Source: UMGS755 sp045132895
GTDB taxonomy: Bacteria > Bacillota > Clostridia > UBA1381 > UBA9506
Length of the DNA stretch: 50,859 nt
NCBI GenBank assembly: GCA_045132895.1
Contig: JBGUTC010000025.1
Coordinates: 1 to 50,859, forward strand
Reading direction: 5' to 3'
A model generated the notes under the pieces. That model was not told where the DNA came from. It did no database searches and saw only the letters and a program-made list of their open reading frames with translations. Positions within the stretch are counted from its first letter, which is position 1, and every line of letters starts with the position of its first letter. This document shows, piece after piece, positions 23,740 to 32,438 of this stretch. The position numbers were made by a program, and so were the translations under genes.

Positions 23740-23764
23740 AAGAAGCCGCCGTTACCTGCGGCTC
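23740..23764 (-). terminator. Weak terminator after the membrane-anchored protein
   Basis: On the minus strand AGCCGC and GCGGCT pair around a loop, followed by a short T-rich run. It separates this gene from the ABC exporter. Confidence 0.5.
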
Positions 23765-23770
23765 TTTTAA

Positions 23771-24433
23771 CTATTCTGTATCCTGACGAAGTAAAGCTTC
23801 TAAAACCTCTTTTTGGGCTTCATAGCGCGCCAGTTTCTTTTTATCTCCTCGAATCTGCATGGCATCTTCCGGACGGAGCGTCATGTAAAGGCCGGCGGGC
23901 AGATTCTCTATGGTGTTATAGGGCGCAAGCTCTTCCAGCGGAATCTTAACGGTTTCCTCCGGCACATGACCAAAGGTTTCGGAAAGTTCTGCATAAGTGC
24001 CGATCAACTTTTCGCTTTCAAAGTATTGAAACATGCCTTCATCTACAATCTGCAGGGCACTGGCGGCCGTTGAAAGGGTGGCAACCAGTTTTGTCTGATA
24101 CGCCATGTAGGTTTCAGGCTCTGTTGCCATCATATTCTGATCCAGTTGCACATATTCAGTTTCAATCAGAACTTTTCCGTCTTCATTCAAATCCAGGGGA
24201 AGGACAGAAAAAGCCGCTTCCGTCTGTTCCCAGAATTCATAGTTCACATAACCTTCTGTCGCGGCAATGATGGTCACATCCGGCTTGGTGGAGAACACCA
24301 CCGTCCGCAGGATGGAAACCAGGCAAATAATGCCGATAACACAGAAAATAAAGGGAATTTTATAATAATCTTTAAAATGCTGCCAGCGTTGTCCCTTGGG
24401 AACCTCTGACGGCTTGTAAACATGATCTGCCAT
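23771..24433 (-). CDS. Membrane-anchored protein with extracytoplasmic domain
   Basis: The 220-residue protein has a charged N-terminus, one membrane helix at about 27-48 (IPFIFCVIGIICLVSILRTVVF), and then a soluble domain of about 165 residues likely to lie outside the membrane. The C-terminal end is charged and helical. I do not recognise a family. It has its own promoter and lies upstream of the ABC exporter in the same direction, with a GC-rich hairpin (AGCCGC/GCGGCT near 23740-23764) between them, so it is probably a separate unit. Confidence 0.7.
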   Translation of the reverse strand: MADHVYKPSEVPKGQRWQHFKDYYKIPFIFCVIGIICLVSILRTVVFSTKPDVTIIAATEGYVNYEFWEQTEAAFSVLPLDLNEDGKVLIETEYVQLDQNMMATEPETYMAYQTKLVATLSTAASALQIVDEGMFQYFESEKLIGTYAELSETFGHVPEETVKIPLEELAPYNTIENLPAGLYMTLRPEDAMQIRGDKKKLARYEAQKEVLEALLRQDTE

Positions 24434-24463
24434 AGTTAGCCTCCTAAATTTTCACTATCTTCT

Positions 24464-24492
24464 ATTATATAGGAAATCTCCCTGGTTGTCAA
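24464..24492 (-). promoter_or_regulatory. Promoter of the membrane-anchored protein
   Basis: On the minus strand TTGACA (24487-24492) and TATAAT (24464-24469) are 17 bp apart, a consensus match. AGGAGG lies just before the ATG. Confidence 0.9.
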
Positions 24493-24562
24493 AGCAATCC
24501 TGCCTTTGTTTACAAATCTGTCATTTTTCCGCACCCATTCTTGGTAAAAACTACGAATTCCA

Positions 24563-24591
24563 TTGAATTCCATTTCTTGCTGTGGTATAAT
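24563..24591 (+). promoter_or_regulatory. Promoter of the lipoprotein gene
   Basis: TTGAAT (24563-24568) and TATAAT (24586-24591) are 17 bp apart, back to back with the divergent promoter above. Confidence 0.8.
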
Positions 24592-24646
24592 AAATGTAAT
24601 GATTGGCTTTGCACGTATCGTATCATAATTTTGGGAGGAATTTGTT

Positions 24647-25126
24647 ATGAAAAAACTTTTCGCACTCTTACTGGCAGTTGTTATGTCCTTTACGCTTCTG
24701 ACCGCTTGCGGCAATCCGGTTTATGACGATTTCGAAAATTATCTGAATGTCGAGACCGCCGAAATCAATGCAAACTATGAAAAAATCACCGCTGAAGCAG
24801 CAACATGGGCAGAAATTGAAGACGATGCAGCACTTGTAGCAAGTCTTAAAGACACTCTGCTGCCTCTCGTTGAAGATTCTCTGACAAAACTTGCAGACGT
24901 TAACCCCAAAACTGAAGAAGTTAAGGCCGTTAAAAATAAGTATGTTGCTGTTATGGAAGCATACAAAGAAGGTTTCTCCGACATTCTGGCAGGCTTTGAA
25001 GCAGAGGATGCAGATCAGATCAATGCCGGAAACGATAAAATCAACAGCGCTCTGACATTATTAGATGAATATAACGGTGCATTAGAAGCATTGGCTTCTG
25101 AACTGGGCGCAGAAATCGAATATTAA
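24647..25126 (+). CDS. Small lipoprotein, function unknown
   Basis: The 159-residue protein starts with a lipoprotein signal peptide and lipobox LTAC, so Cys21 should be lipidated. The mature part is acidic and helical (ENYLNVETAEINANYEKI, LKDTLLPLVEDSLTKL), a likely helical bundle or coiled coil. The ribosome site is GGGAGGA. It stands alone between its promoter and terminator. I do not recognise the family. Confidence 0.75.
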   Translation: MKKLFALLLAVVMSFTLLTACGNPVYDDFENYLNVETAEINANYEKITAEAATWAEIEDDAALVASLKDTLLPLVEDSLTKLADVNPKTEEVKAVKNKYVAVMEAYKEGFSDILAGFEAEDADQINAGNDKINSALTLLDEYNGALEALASELGAEIEY

Positions 25127-25171
25127 GTTTTTCGGGTATTGTACCCGCACCTTTTGTGTGTAAAGCCTTTA

Positions 25172-25212
25172 ACGCTCTGAAAAGATTTCGGTCATTTCAG
25201 AGCGCTTTTTTA
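25172..25212 (+). terminator. Terminator of the lipoprotein gene
   Basis: CGCTCTGAA pairs with TTCAGAGCG, followed by six T. Confidence 0.88.
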
Positions 25213-25241
25213 TTGAAAAACTGTGATTTCTGTGATATAAT
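25213..25241 (+). promoter_or_regulatory. Promoter of the FNT-family gene
   Basis: TTGAAA (25213-25218) and TATAAT (25236-25241) are 17 bp apart, directly after the previous terminator. Confidence 0.85.
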
Positions 25242-25270
25242 AAGGCCATCTGAAAAAAGGAGTGCTTCAC

Positions 25271-25852
25271 ATGAAACAGTTTCTTTTTAAATCTCTTGCC
25301 GCCGGCTTTTTGGTTGGAATCGGCGTTGTCATCAATACGATGGCGCCCAACGCCATTGTAGGAGCTATGCTTTTCTCTGTTGCACTGCTGGCCATTATCA
25401 AAAACGGCTTGCTCCTTTATACGGGGAAAATCGGATATATTCGTGAAATCCCTTTAAAAGCCTTGGGCATTATGCTTGTCGGAAACCTGATCGGGGTTCT
25501 GATTCCTGTTTTCATGATGTTTCAGAAAGTGAATTATCTGCCGCATCTGGCTGCACTTGCAGAAAACAAGTTTTCCGCAGGGTTTCTTCCTCTTTTCTTT
25601 TACGGATGCCTCTGCGGGGTCATGATGTTTCTGGCGGTTTTATCAAAAGATACAATCATCACGGTTTTTTGTATCATGACCTTTATTCTTTCCGGCTTTG
25701 AACATTGCATCGCGGATTTTCCCTATCTGCTTCTTTGCTTTTCCCCGGTCAACCTTGTTAAATTCCTTTGCGTCGTCTTAGGAAATTCACTGGGCTCTAT
25801 CGGCTTTTACTTTTTGGTACAAAACTATCCGTTAACAAAACCGGAGGCGTAA
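25271..25852 (+). CDS. Short formate/nitrite transporter (FNT) family channel
   Basis: The 193-residue protein has about six membrane segments and FNT-like motifs: VINTMAPNAIVGAMLFSVAL in the first half and LSGFEHCIAD, with the central channel histidine, in the second. ATG 25271 with AAGGAG upstream is better than the in-frame GTG at 25262. Usual FNT channels have about 260-290 residues, so this is a compact form that lacks much of the cytoplasmic ends. Formate, nitrite, lactate or another small monocarboxylate are candidates; the window gives no further hint. Confidence 0.7.
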   Translation: MKQFLFKSLAAGFLVGIGVVINTMAPNAIVGAMLFSVALLAIIKNGLLLYTGKIGYIREIPLKALGIMLVGNLIGVLIPVFMMFQKVNYLPHLAALAENKFSAGFLPLFFYGCLCGVMMFLAVLSKDTIITVFCIMTFILSGFEHCIADFPYLLLCFSPVNLVKFLCVVLGNSLGSIGFYFLVQNYPLTKPEA

Positions 25853-25872
25853 AGATTGCCTCCGGTTTTTCG
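25839..25872 (+). terminator. Terminator overlapping the FNT stop codon
   Basis: AACCGGAGGC (25839-25848) pairs with GCCTCCGGTT (25858-25867), then T. The left arm includes the last codons. Confidence 0.85.
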
Positions 25873-25908
25873 TCCCGAAAAACTTTTTCAAAAAATTTAA
25901 AAAACCTC

Positions 25909-25937
25909 TTTACAAACCCAAGGTCTTATGTTATAAT
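25909..25937 (+). promoter_or_regulatory. Promoter of tRNA-Thr
   Basis: TTTACA (25909-25914) and TATAAT (25932-25937) are 17 bp apart, 31 bp before the tRNA. Confidence 0.85.
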
Positions 25938-25968
25938 AACTTGGTACGAAAGCTTAAATACTTTCTTT

Positions 25969-26044
<76 letters not shown>

Positions 26045-26046
26045 AA

Positions 26047-26082
26047 AAAACCGTGAACCAAATGGTTCACGGTTTTTTTTTC
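26047..26082. terminator. Bidirectional terminator between tRNA-Thr and the glycan cluster
   Basis: AACCGTGAACC and GGTTCACGGTT pair around AAAT, with A-runs before and T-runs after. It can end both the tRNA and the convergent glycan operon. Confidence 0.92.
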
Positions 26083-27248
26083 TATTTAAAATGATATTCC
26101 AGACCAACGTAAGCCAAACTTTCTTCATATGCCACCATTTCATCTTCTGATACCGTTGACACTTGAAGTCTTCTATTAATCCGGTCTCGTCCGTTACAAA
26201 GTACATCAAACCACCGTACAATCCAGAATAGCGGCATCAAAATCGGCGCTTTCTTCAGGATCCTATATTTCTTCTGCAAGAACCAACAAGGAGGGAACAG
26301 CATAGACAAAAAACTATGAACTTTCCCCTTTTTAAAACTTCCAAACTGGTTTTTTTCTTTGATCATAGTTGAAAGAGCCTTCTTTTTTTCAAGTCCATAA
26401 ACGCCACTTTCAAAAATAACATTCGTAATATGCTCCGTCATCTCCGTGGGTTCTTTCCCTTCAAACCAAACATCTAATGTTGCTCTTACATTCTGGTAAA
26501 AGTCATAAAGAAACAGTTTCTCCAGTTCTTCTTGGATATAATTAAAATTAAGAGTTTTTTCTTTCAGGAACAAATATAAATCACACATATGAAGAATCCC
26601 GATACCGGCATCCCGATAATGCTTGGCAAAATGACTGAATAAATAAATAAACATGTCCTCATTGCTAAATGCAAAACCATGCCCGCCACAGGGAATCGCC
26701 CGTTTCCAGCCGTTGCCAAAATACGCGTGCAGATCTTTATTATATGACGGAATCAGTTCTTTATGTAGTTCGATTAAAATTCTGTCTTTGATCCATTTGA
26801 TTTCGTGTTCTGTATCTTTTACAAAAACAAAACCAAGCCCAGCCATAGTTTCCTCAATCAAGGGATATTGCGAAAGTTTTATTAAAATATCAATATCTCC
26901 CATCCGACGAAATTCCGGCTGCAGGTATAGCGCCTTTAGAACGCTCCCTTTTAAAACCATATAGTCGATACCCTTAGCGTCAAACTCTTCAGAAATCTTC
27001 TTTATATAGTATAACTGTTGTTCATTTAACAGAACTTCATCCAAAACAAACGGGTATAAACCCTCTTCCAGGCTTTTATCAGAAAACATTCCCGAATGAT
27101 AAAACCCATAATACAGCATGGTCACAACTTTATGTTTATGAGCTAAAGGAATCAAAGATTCCGCAAACTCCACTTCTAAAGGGGCAATGCCTTTTTTCAA
27201 AAAACCCGCTTGAATAAAATCCAAAATTTTTCTATATTCTTGTTGCAT
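26082..27248 (-). CDS. Nucleotidyltransferase-fold family protein
   Basis: The 388-residue protein has the pattern of the uncharacterised nucleotidyltransferase family often found in capsule and exopolysaccharide loci. MVLKGSVLKALYL near residue 100 is followed by FRRMGDIDILI, whose GD-x-D holds the metal ligands, and by an IELHKEL stretch. The rest is helical, ending in a basic part. It is the last gene of the glycan operon. Its donor and acceptor are not known; the family includes proteins thought to modify glycans or lipids, but proof is lacking. Confidence 0.7.
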   Translation of the reverse strand: MQQEYRKILDFIQAGFLKKGIAPLEVEFAESLIPLAHKHKVVTMLYYGFYHSGMFSDKSLEEGLYPFVLDEVLLNEQQLYYIKKISEEFDAKGIDYMVLKGSVLKALYLQPEFRRMGDIDILIKLSQYPLIEETMAGLGFVFVKDTEHEIKWIKDRILIELHKELIPSYNKDLHAYFGNGWKRAIPCGGHGFAFSNEDMFIYLFSHFAKHYRDAGIGILHMCDLYLFLKEKTLNFNYIQEELEKLFLYDFYQNVRATLDVWFEGKEPTEMTEHITNVIFESGVYGLEKKKALSTMIKEKNQFGSFKKGKVHSFLSMLFPPCWFLQKKYRILKKAPILMPLFWIVRWFDVLCNGRDRINRRLQVSTVSEDEMVAYEESLAYVGLEYHFK

Positions 27249-27293
27249 CTACGCCCTCCACCGACTGGCAATTACTTCCGCTTCTGATCGGAC

Positions 27294-27692
27294 TTACTTT
27301 TTAGAATCAAAGAGATCTGCCTTAATTTTTGTTGTTGATATTTCGGGAGTTCGCGGCAGATAAACAACCTCACATAAATCTTTCAAAAAATCAAATTTCC
27401 CTTCCCAATCGTCACCCATAACAAATGTATCAATATGATATTCCTTTACATCTGTTCTCTTTTGTTCCCAGCAAGTTTCCGGAATAACCAAGTCTACATA
27501 ACGCACAGATTCAACCAATGCTTTTCTTTCTTCATAAGTAAAATAGCACTTTTTCTGTTTTTCATTCCAGTTAAACTCATCAGTCGAAACTACAACAATC
27601 AGATAATCGCCTAATTCCTTTGCTCTTCTAAGCAAATTAATATGTCCATAATGTAGCAAATCAAATGTTCCGTATGTAATAACGCGTTTCAT
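27294..27692 (-). CDS. tagD: Glycerol-3-phosphate cytidylyltransferase
   Basis: The 132-residue protein is a full-length TagD/GCT-type enzyme. YGTFDLLHYGHINLLRRAKELG has the HxGH nucleotide-binding motif, and RTPEISTTKIK near the end is the ISTTKIK signature. It makes CDP-glycerol from CTP and glycerol-3-phosphate. Its product would be used by the CDP-glycerol transferase encoded just upstream, with 2 bp between the genes. Confidence 0.93.
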   Translation of the reverse strand: MKRVITYGTFDLLHYGHINLLRRAKELGDYLIVVVSTDEFNWNEKQKKCYFTYEERKALVESVRYVDLVIPETCWEQKRTDVKEYHIDTFVMGDDWEGKFDFLKDLCEVVYLPRTPEISTTKIKADLFDSKK

Positions 27693-27694
27693 CT

Positions 27695-28852
27695 CTATTC
27701 ACTTCTTTCCTTTTCTAGTTTAGATAAAACCCACTCTGCACATTTTTCTCCCGCAGAGCCATCTGCTATAATTCCAAAGTGCTCTAAAAAGTTTTCAACT
27801 TTTTGAACATAGTCTGTACCACTAAAATGCTTAATATTCTCTTCCAGTTCATCATTATTAACACTGATAGAAAACGGCGTAGATGTAATGTCAAAATAAA
27901 AATTTCTATCCTTTTTATACGCATCAATATCCGTAGCAAAAATAAAACAAGGACGCTTTGTTATTGCATAATCAAACATCAAGGATGAATAATCACTAAT
28001 GACTATATGAGCCGCACTAAGTAGTTCTTGTATATCCGGGTATCGTGTCGCATTGACCGTTGTCTGACCGTCAAAATGAATCATAGAGCATTTATCAACA
28101 ATATTCGGATGCAACCTTACCAAAACAACAAAATCTCCGCCAAACTTCTCCTGACATACAACTACTAGCCGCTTAAAGTCTAACGCATACGCTTCAATAG
28201 AATGGTCCGCCCGAAATGTTGGCGCATATAAGATTATCTTTTTACCAGAATGAAGATTATAATATGCTTTAACTTTTTCCGCCATATCGCTAATATCCGA
28301 CGAAAAGATATCATTTCGGGGAGCACCCCACTCCTGTATGGGGCCATTATACCAAAAAGAACGCCGATAAATATCCGTCATAAATCTACTATCAGAAATC
28401 ATCAAATCTGTATGCTTTGAATCTCTTTTCGCCATAGCTGTATATCGTTTTCCTAAAGTACCCTCGGCATCCTTTTCAATACGCTTCATGGCAAAGCCAT
28501 GCCAAGTTTGCAAATAATACTGCCCTTTTTTCTTAAAAACTCTACCTTTTCTACAATTATCAATCCATACTCGTGCCGTTGATAAATGATAAACCTCTCT
28601 CCATGTCCTACAAAAACAAGCGTTAACTCCATCCGGAAGCGTTTGATATTCCTTATTATCACGCACAAGCCAAATAATTGTAATACCTGCATTCATTCGC
28701 AGTAGTTTTTCTACAATATATTTAGGATTGTCGCCATATCCGCATCCAACATAATTGGAGACAACTACCTTTTTCTTATCGATAGGAAAAAAAACGAACA
28801 CGCACCACTCAATAAGCCGGATAATTTTTCCTATAAAACTATTTTTTTTCAT
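27695..28852 (-). CDS. CDP-glycerol glycerophosphotransferase (TagB/TagF-like)
   Basis: The 385-residue protein fits the glycerophosphotransferase domain of TagB, TagF and related enzymes. YYLQTWHGFAMKRI holds the catalytic His region, VLYAPTFR-type wording appears as IILYAPTFRAD, and ISDYSSLMFDYA closes the CDP-glycerol site. The N-terminal helix is hydrophobic and may hold it to the membrane. It would add glycerol phosphate to a lipid-linked glycan. TagA and TagO are not in the window, so I think of a capsular or teichoic-like polymer with glycerol phosphate rather than classical wall teichoic acid. Confidence 0.87.
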   Translation of the reverse strand: MKKNSFIGKIIRLIEWCVFVFFPIDKKKVVVSNYVGCGYGDNPKYIVEKLLRMNAGITIIWLVRDNKEYQTLPDGVNACFCRTWREVYHLSTARVWIDNCRKGRVFKKKGQYYLQTWHGFAMKRIEKDAEGTLGKRYTAMAKRDSKHTDLMISDSRFMTDIYRRSFWYNGPIQEWGAPRNDIFSSDISDMAEKVKAYYNLHSGKKIILYAPTFRADHSIEAYALDFKRLVVVCQEKFGGDFVVLVRLHPNIVDKCSMIHFDGQTTVNATRYPDIQELLSAAHIVISDYSSLMFDYAITKRPCFIFATDIDAYKKDRNFYFDITSTPFSISVNNDELEENIKHFSGTDYVQKVENFLEHFGIIADGSAGEKCAEWVLSKLEKERSE

Positions 28853-28862
28853 ATCAATTCCC

Positions 28863-30116
28863 CTATTTGTCCTTTTTCTCCAACCGACCTTTATATTTTA
28901 ATACAACGATAACTCTATAAAGTAATATCAGGCTTTCTGTAATAGAAGTAGCAATTCCAATTGTCACAACATCAAAACATCTAGTACCATATAAAATCAG
29001 TAAATTTATGATATGTACAACCGAACCAAAAACAACAGAATAATTCGCATGTTTGCTTAAGCCCATTGCTCCTAATATCGGAAATCCAAATACATAATTA
29101 GGAAGCGCTACCACTACCACAGGTAATAATGCCCGTAATGCCGGCGCCGCACCAGAATATTCTGCTCCTAAAAACCATTCACACAGTGGCTTTGCCAAGA
29201 TAAAAACAAACATACAGCCAAAAATGATCATTGGTTCTGCTAAAAACATAATTTTTTTCACAATTTTAAAATCACGGTTTTTTACCATATAAGGGTATAA
29301 ACTATCTGCTATAGGCGACATTCCGCTCTTTGCCGCGGAAATTAATTTATCTGCCGAGGAATAATATGCCGTTGCCATCCCCCCGGAAATCAAATCTAGC
29401 ACAACCGTATTGGTAGCAGTATAAACCGTACTTGCAATCCTCGACAAAAAAAACATAGCAGAGGTTTTAAACCGACTGATTAATTCACAGAACGAGCAGC
29501 GAAGAAACCAAACATCTTCGTGAAATTTTAAGTGTATATATACGCCTATCAACGCCACAACATTACCTATGAGTTCCAAAATGGGTATTAAAATATAATC
29601 CGATGGTGATTTAATGAATACAAATACCAAGACGGCAAAGAAAAATTTAACAGAAACTGTTCTGACCGTAATCACTCCCATTTTCTCAATGCCTCGATAT
29701 AGATAATCAGGAATCAAAGAATTAACCTCTACAGAAAGAAGAAACAGCGCAAAAAATAATGCATGATCATGCCATTGCGGAATAACATAGCATAAAAGCA
29801 ATAGCACCACAAAAGAAATAATTGACAGCACCAATTTATTCAGTGTTACAGAAGTAAAAATCACAGATAACTTCTTTTTATCTTCTCGATTTAACGAAAC
29901 TTCTTCTGTCGCCGACAGCAAAAAACCAAAATCCACAAACAAGCGAAAATACATCATAATCGCCGTGGCAACTCCCAATAAACCAAACATTTCTGGTTGT
30001 AAAATCCGTGTCTCATAGGGAATGAGCACAAAGCTGATTAAATGAGACGAAAAAGATAAAAGGTAAAGCAAAATGGTGTTTTTAATTAGTGATATTCTAT
30101 TTTCTTTTTGTGACAT
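28863..30116 (-). CDS. Wzx-type polysaccharide flippase
   Basis: The 417-residue protein has about twelve membrane segments and the look of the polysaccharide branch of the MATE/MVF superfamily: LIKNTILLYLLSFSSHLISFVLIPYETRILQPEMFGLLG at the start and a middle AYYSSADKLISAAKSGMSPIADSLYPYM stretch. It moves undecaprenyl-linked repeat units across the membrane. It lies between the polymerase and transferase genes of the operon, in the typical Wzx/Wzy setting. Confidence 0.87.
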   Translation of the reverse strand: MSQKENRISLIKNTILLYLLSFSSHLISFVLIPYETRILQPEMFGLLGVATAIMMYFRLFVDFGFLLSATEEVSLNREDKKKLSVIFTSVTLNKLVLSIISFVVLLLLCYVIPQWHDHALFFALFLLSVEVNSLIPDYLYRGIEKMGVITVRTVSVKFFFAVLVFVFIKSPSDYILIPILELIGNVVALIGVYIHLKFHEDVWFLRCSFCELISRFKTSAMFFLSRIASTVYTATNTVVLDLISGGMATAYYSSADKLISAAKSGMSPIADSLYPYMVKNRDFKIVKKIMFLAEPMIIFGCMFVFILAKPLCEWFLGAEYSGAAPALRALLPVVVVALPNYVFGFPILGAMGLSKHANYSVVFGSVVHIINLLILYGTRCFDVVTIGIATSITESLILLYRVIVVLKYKGRLEKKDK

Positions 30117-30152
30117 TACATTCTTCTCCTACAGGAAATATCTATCCAAAAA

Positions 30153-31166
30153 TCATGTACGGACACCTTTACAATAAAACCACCAAAACCACCAACAACG
30201 ATAGGTTAGCATCAGTTTTATAATATTTCCTTTAATTGAAATCAAGCTTTTATACCCTCGAATTCGACGGAATAAGTCGTCGCCTATTTGCTCAGCGATT
30301 TCTTTAAATTGCAGATATGATGTAACTTTTTGCGCCGAGTTAAATAAAAAACCGTTAATTCTTGACAGTGTATACGCAGCTATCTGCTTTTTCATCTTAT
30401 TCTTCTTAACATCAATCTCTTGATCAAGATACGAAAGCAAATTCTCTAAATCGTCCATATCTTTCTCCCGATATGCGCCCATAATAGAAGTTCCTGTAAT
30501 TCGGTAACAATATAATGCCTGATGTAAAACATAGACGCTTTTCGCTTCTAGAAGCATCGGCATGGTTACAGCCAGATCTTCTCCCACAACAATCATATTA
30601 TCAACAGAAAACTGATATTTCCTATATAAAGATGCCTCTATAGCCTTAAAACAGATACACGGCGAAATCCCATAATCAAAAAAACCAACAGATTCCTTAT
30701 AAAGAATTTGCCGGCGCAAGTTAGAAAGAGCTTCTTCTGTTACATAAAATCCTTCTGTTACCCCATCACAACATCTTGTCTTCTGTCCTTCATCATACAC
30801 TCTGAAGTGATCAAAACTAACCACTTCTGCAGAGGTATCAGAAATACAAGTCGCTAAAATCTTTAACATGTCCCTGACAATATAGTCATCGCTATCTAAA
30901 GAAATAACATAATGTCCGCAGGCATTCTGAAGCCCTGTTTTTCTTGCACTGACCAATCCTTCGTTTTCCTTATGAATCACCTTAATACGGGGATCTGTTT
31001 GAGCATATTCGTCACAAATCGCACCACTACTATCCGGAGAACCATCGTCCACCAGAATCAATTCAAAATCTTTATATGTCTGCTCTAAAACGCTCTCAAT
31101 GCATTGCCTTATATATCGCTCCGTCTTATAAACCGGAACGATAACGCTAAACATCGGCTCTTGCAT
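30153..31166 (-). CDS. Family 2 glycosyltransferase
   Basis: The 337-residue protein begins with a GT-A domain. FSVIVPVYKTERYIRQCIESVLEQTY binds the nucleotide, DDGSPDSS follows, and SLDSDDY at about residue 95 holds the metal-binding DxD. The C-terminal part is helical with a Trp-rich amphipathic end (RCWWFWWFY), a likely membrane contact. The ATG has AGGTGA upstream. The donor sugar cannot be told. Confidence 0.88.
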   Translation of the reverse strand: MQEPMFSVIVPVYKTERYIRQCIESVLEQTYKDFELILVDDGSPDSSGAICDEYAQTDPRIKVIHKENEGLVSARKTGLQNACGHYVISLDSDDYIVRDMLKILATCISDTSAEVVSFDHFRVYDEGQKTRCCDGVTEGFYVTEEALSNLRRQILYKESVGFFDYGISPCICFKAIEASLYRKYQFSVDNMIVVGEDLAVTMPMLLEAKSVYVLHQALYCYRITGTSIMGAYREKDMDDLENLLSYLDQEIDVKKNKMKKQIAAYTLSRINGFLFNSAQKVTSYLQFKEIAEQIGDDLFRRIRGYKSLISIKGNIIKLMLTYRCWWFWWFYCKGVRT

Positions 31167-31209
31167 CCACTTTTCACCTCAAATATTTTATAACTTTCTC
31201 GGAAATTTC

Positions 31210-32418
31210 TTAGAATTGTGCTCTTTCCTCAGCCTGTTTATTTTTTATCAAAATAACAATCAGGATAACCCAGGCCGGCAGGGCACACTGACAGGCTAAA
31301 ACATTCCACTCAATAATCATAGAAAGCAGAATCGCCCAGAACTTTTTATTCCCTACAGCCCAAGTACGTTTTAAAATTGTTAAGACCAATATAACCGAGA
31401 TCAGTAACCCTAAAACACCAAACTGTACACCAAAGGATAAGAATGTATTATGGGCATCACCTGTGTATCCATAGGTTTCCTGCAAATACTCTTCCGTACT
31501 GACCAATCCTGCACCCCAAGGTTTATCAAGAATGGCTTTTATCGCTTCGATCCAAAGAGTAAATCTCTGTTGGTTACTACTGTCATTATAACTATTAACA
31601 AACATTCTTTCATAAATCGATTCCTGAATAACGCCCGTAACAATCATTAAAATCAAAAGAAACACGATTACGGCGACAAGAGTAAATGCCCTTTTCCTTA
31701 GTTTTTGATCGTCAAGAACAAAAATCAAAACAGGCAGGAAAAAAATCGCCGTAACCATAGCGCTTCGTGAACCCGTCATCAGCATCGCAATAGCGGTAAC
31801 ACCAACAGCAAGTAAATAGAAGAACTTCTTTCTTTTGCCACAAGAATATTTTAACGACTCCAAAAAGCCAATTGTGCTCAACTCAAAAGCAATAACAAGT
31901 AGCAACCCTAAAAAGTTTGGTTCAAACTTAATATGATTGCCAAAACTCTGTTGATAGGTAAGTTTCTGTGCCGTCGTCAGAATGCCATAATACTGCGTTC
32001 CGTTAAAAATAATTAAAAAACTGAAAATCAACGCAGAAATGATAAAGCCATGAACAATGGCACAAATATCTTTTTCATTATACTCCACAAAATAGCAAGA
32101 AAATGCAAATACAGGCAAAACCGCATAACTCAGCAAGGTTCCCCAATCAGCAGAGAAAAACAACGCACCAAAGGCAAGAATAACCATAAAGACAAGAAAA
32201 CCAAAGACAAAACTCTTCCTGATTCTTTTTTCATTAACTAAAATATCAATTAAATTAACGACTGTTGCCAAGGCAAAGAAAACAGGATGCCCACCGATGC
32301 CTAACGACGGTCCTGATGGGCTGTAACCACAGAAAAACAAAATCATTCCAATTGCAATTAAAATGGAACCTTTATGCAGTTTTTCTTCTTTTTCTATAAA
32401 TATAATCGGTCTTTCCAT
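31210..32418 (-). CDS. O-antigen/capsule polymerase (Wzy-type)
   Basis: The 402-residue protein has about ten membrane segments and a large extracellular loop, with the ligase/polymerase-type motif PWGAGLVSTEEYLQETYGYTGDAHNTFLSFGVQFG containing the conserved HN. ATG 32416-32418 has GAGGAAA before it, better than the GTG four codons up. It would polymerise flipped repeat units outside the membrane. Wzy proteins are very diverse, so the call leans on topology and position. Confidence 0.82.
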   Translation of the reverse strand: MERPIIFIEKEEKLHKGSILIAIGMILFFCGYSPSGPSLGIGGHPVFFALATVVNLIDILVNEKRIRKSFVFGFLVFMVILAFGALFFSADWGTLLSYAVLPVFAFSCYFVEYNEKDICAIVHGFIISALIFSFLIIFNGTQYYGILTTAQKLTYQQSFGNHIKFEPNFLGLLLVIAFELSTIGFLESLKYSCGKRKKFFYLLAVGVTAIAMLMTGSRSAMVTAIFFLPVLIFVLDDQKLRKRAFTLVAVIVFLLILMIVTGVIQESIYERMFVNSYNDSSNQQRFTLWIEAIKAILDKPWGAGLVSTEEYLQETYGYTGDAHNTFLSFGVQFGVLGLLISVILVLTILKRTWAVGNKKFWAILLSMIIEWNVLACQCALPAWVILIVILIKNKQAEERAQF

Positions 32419-32438
32419 AGGTTTCCTCACTAAATTTA

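Noticed and set aside
24436..24714. A 92-codon minus-strand frame over the divergent promoters
   Set aside because: It covers two near-consensus promoters and the lipoprotein start, with no ribosome site.
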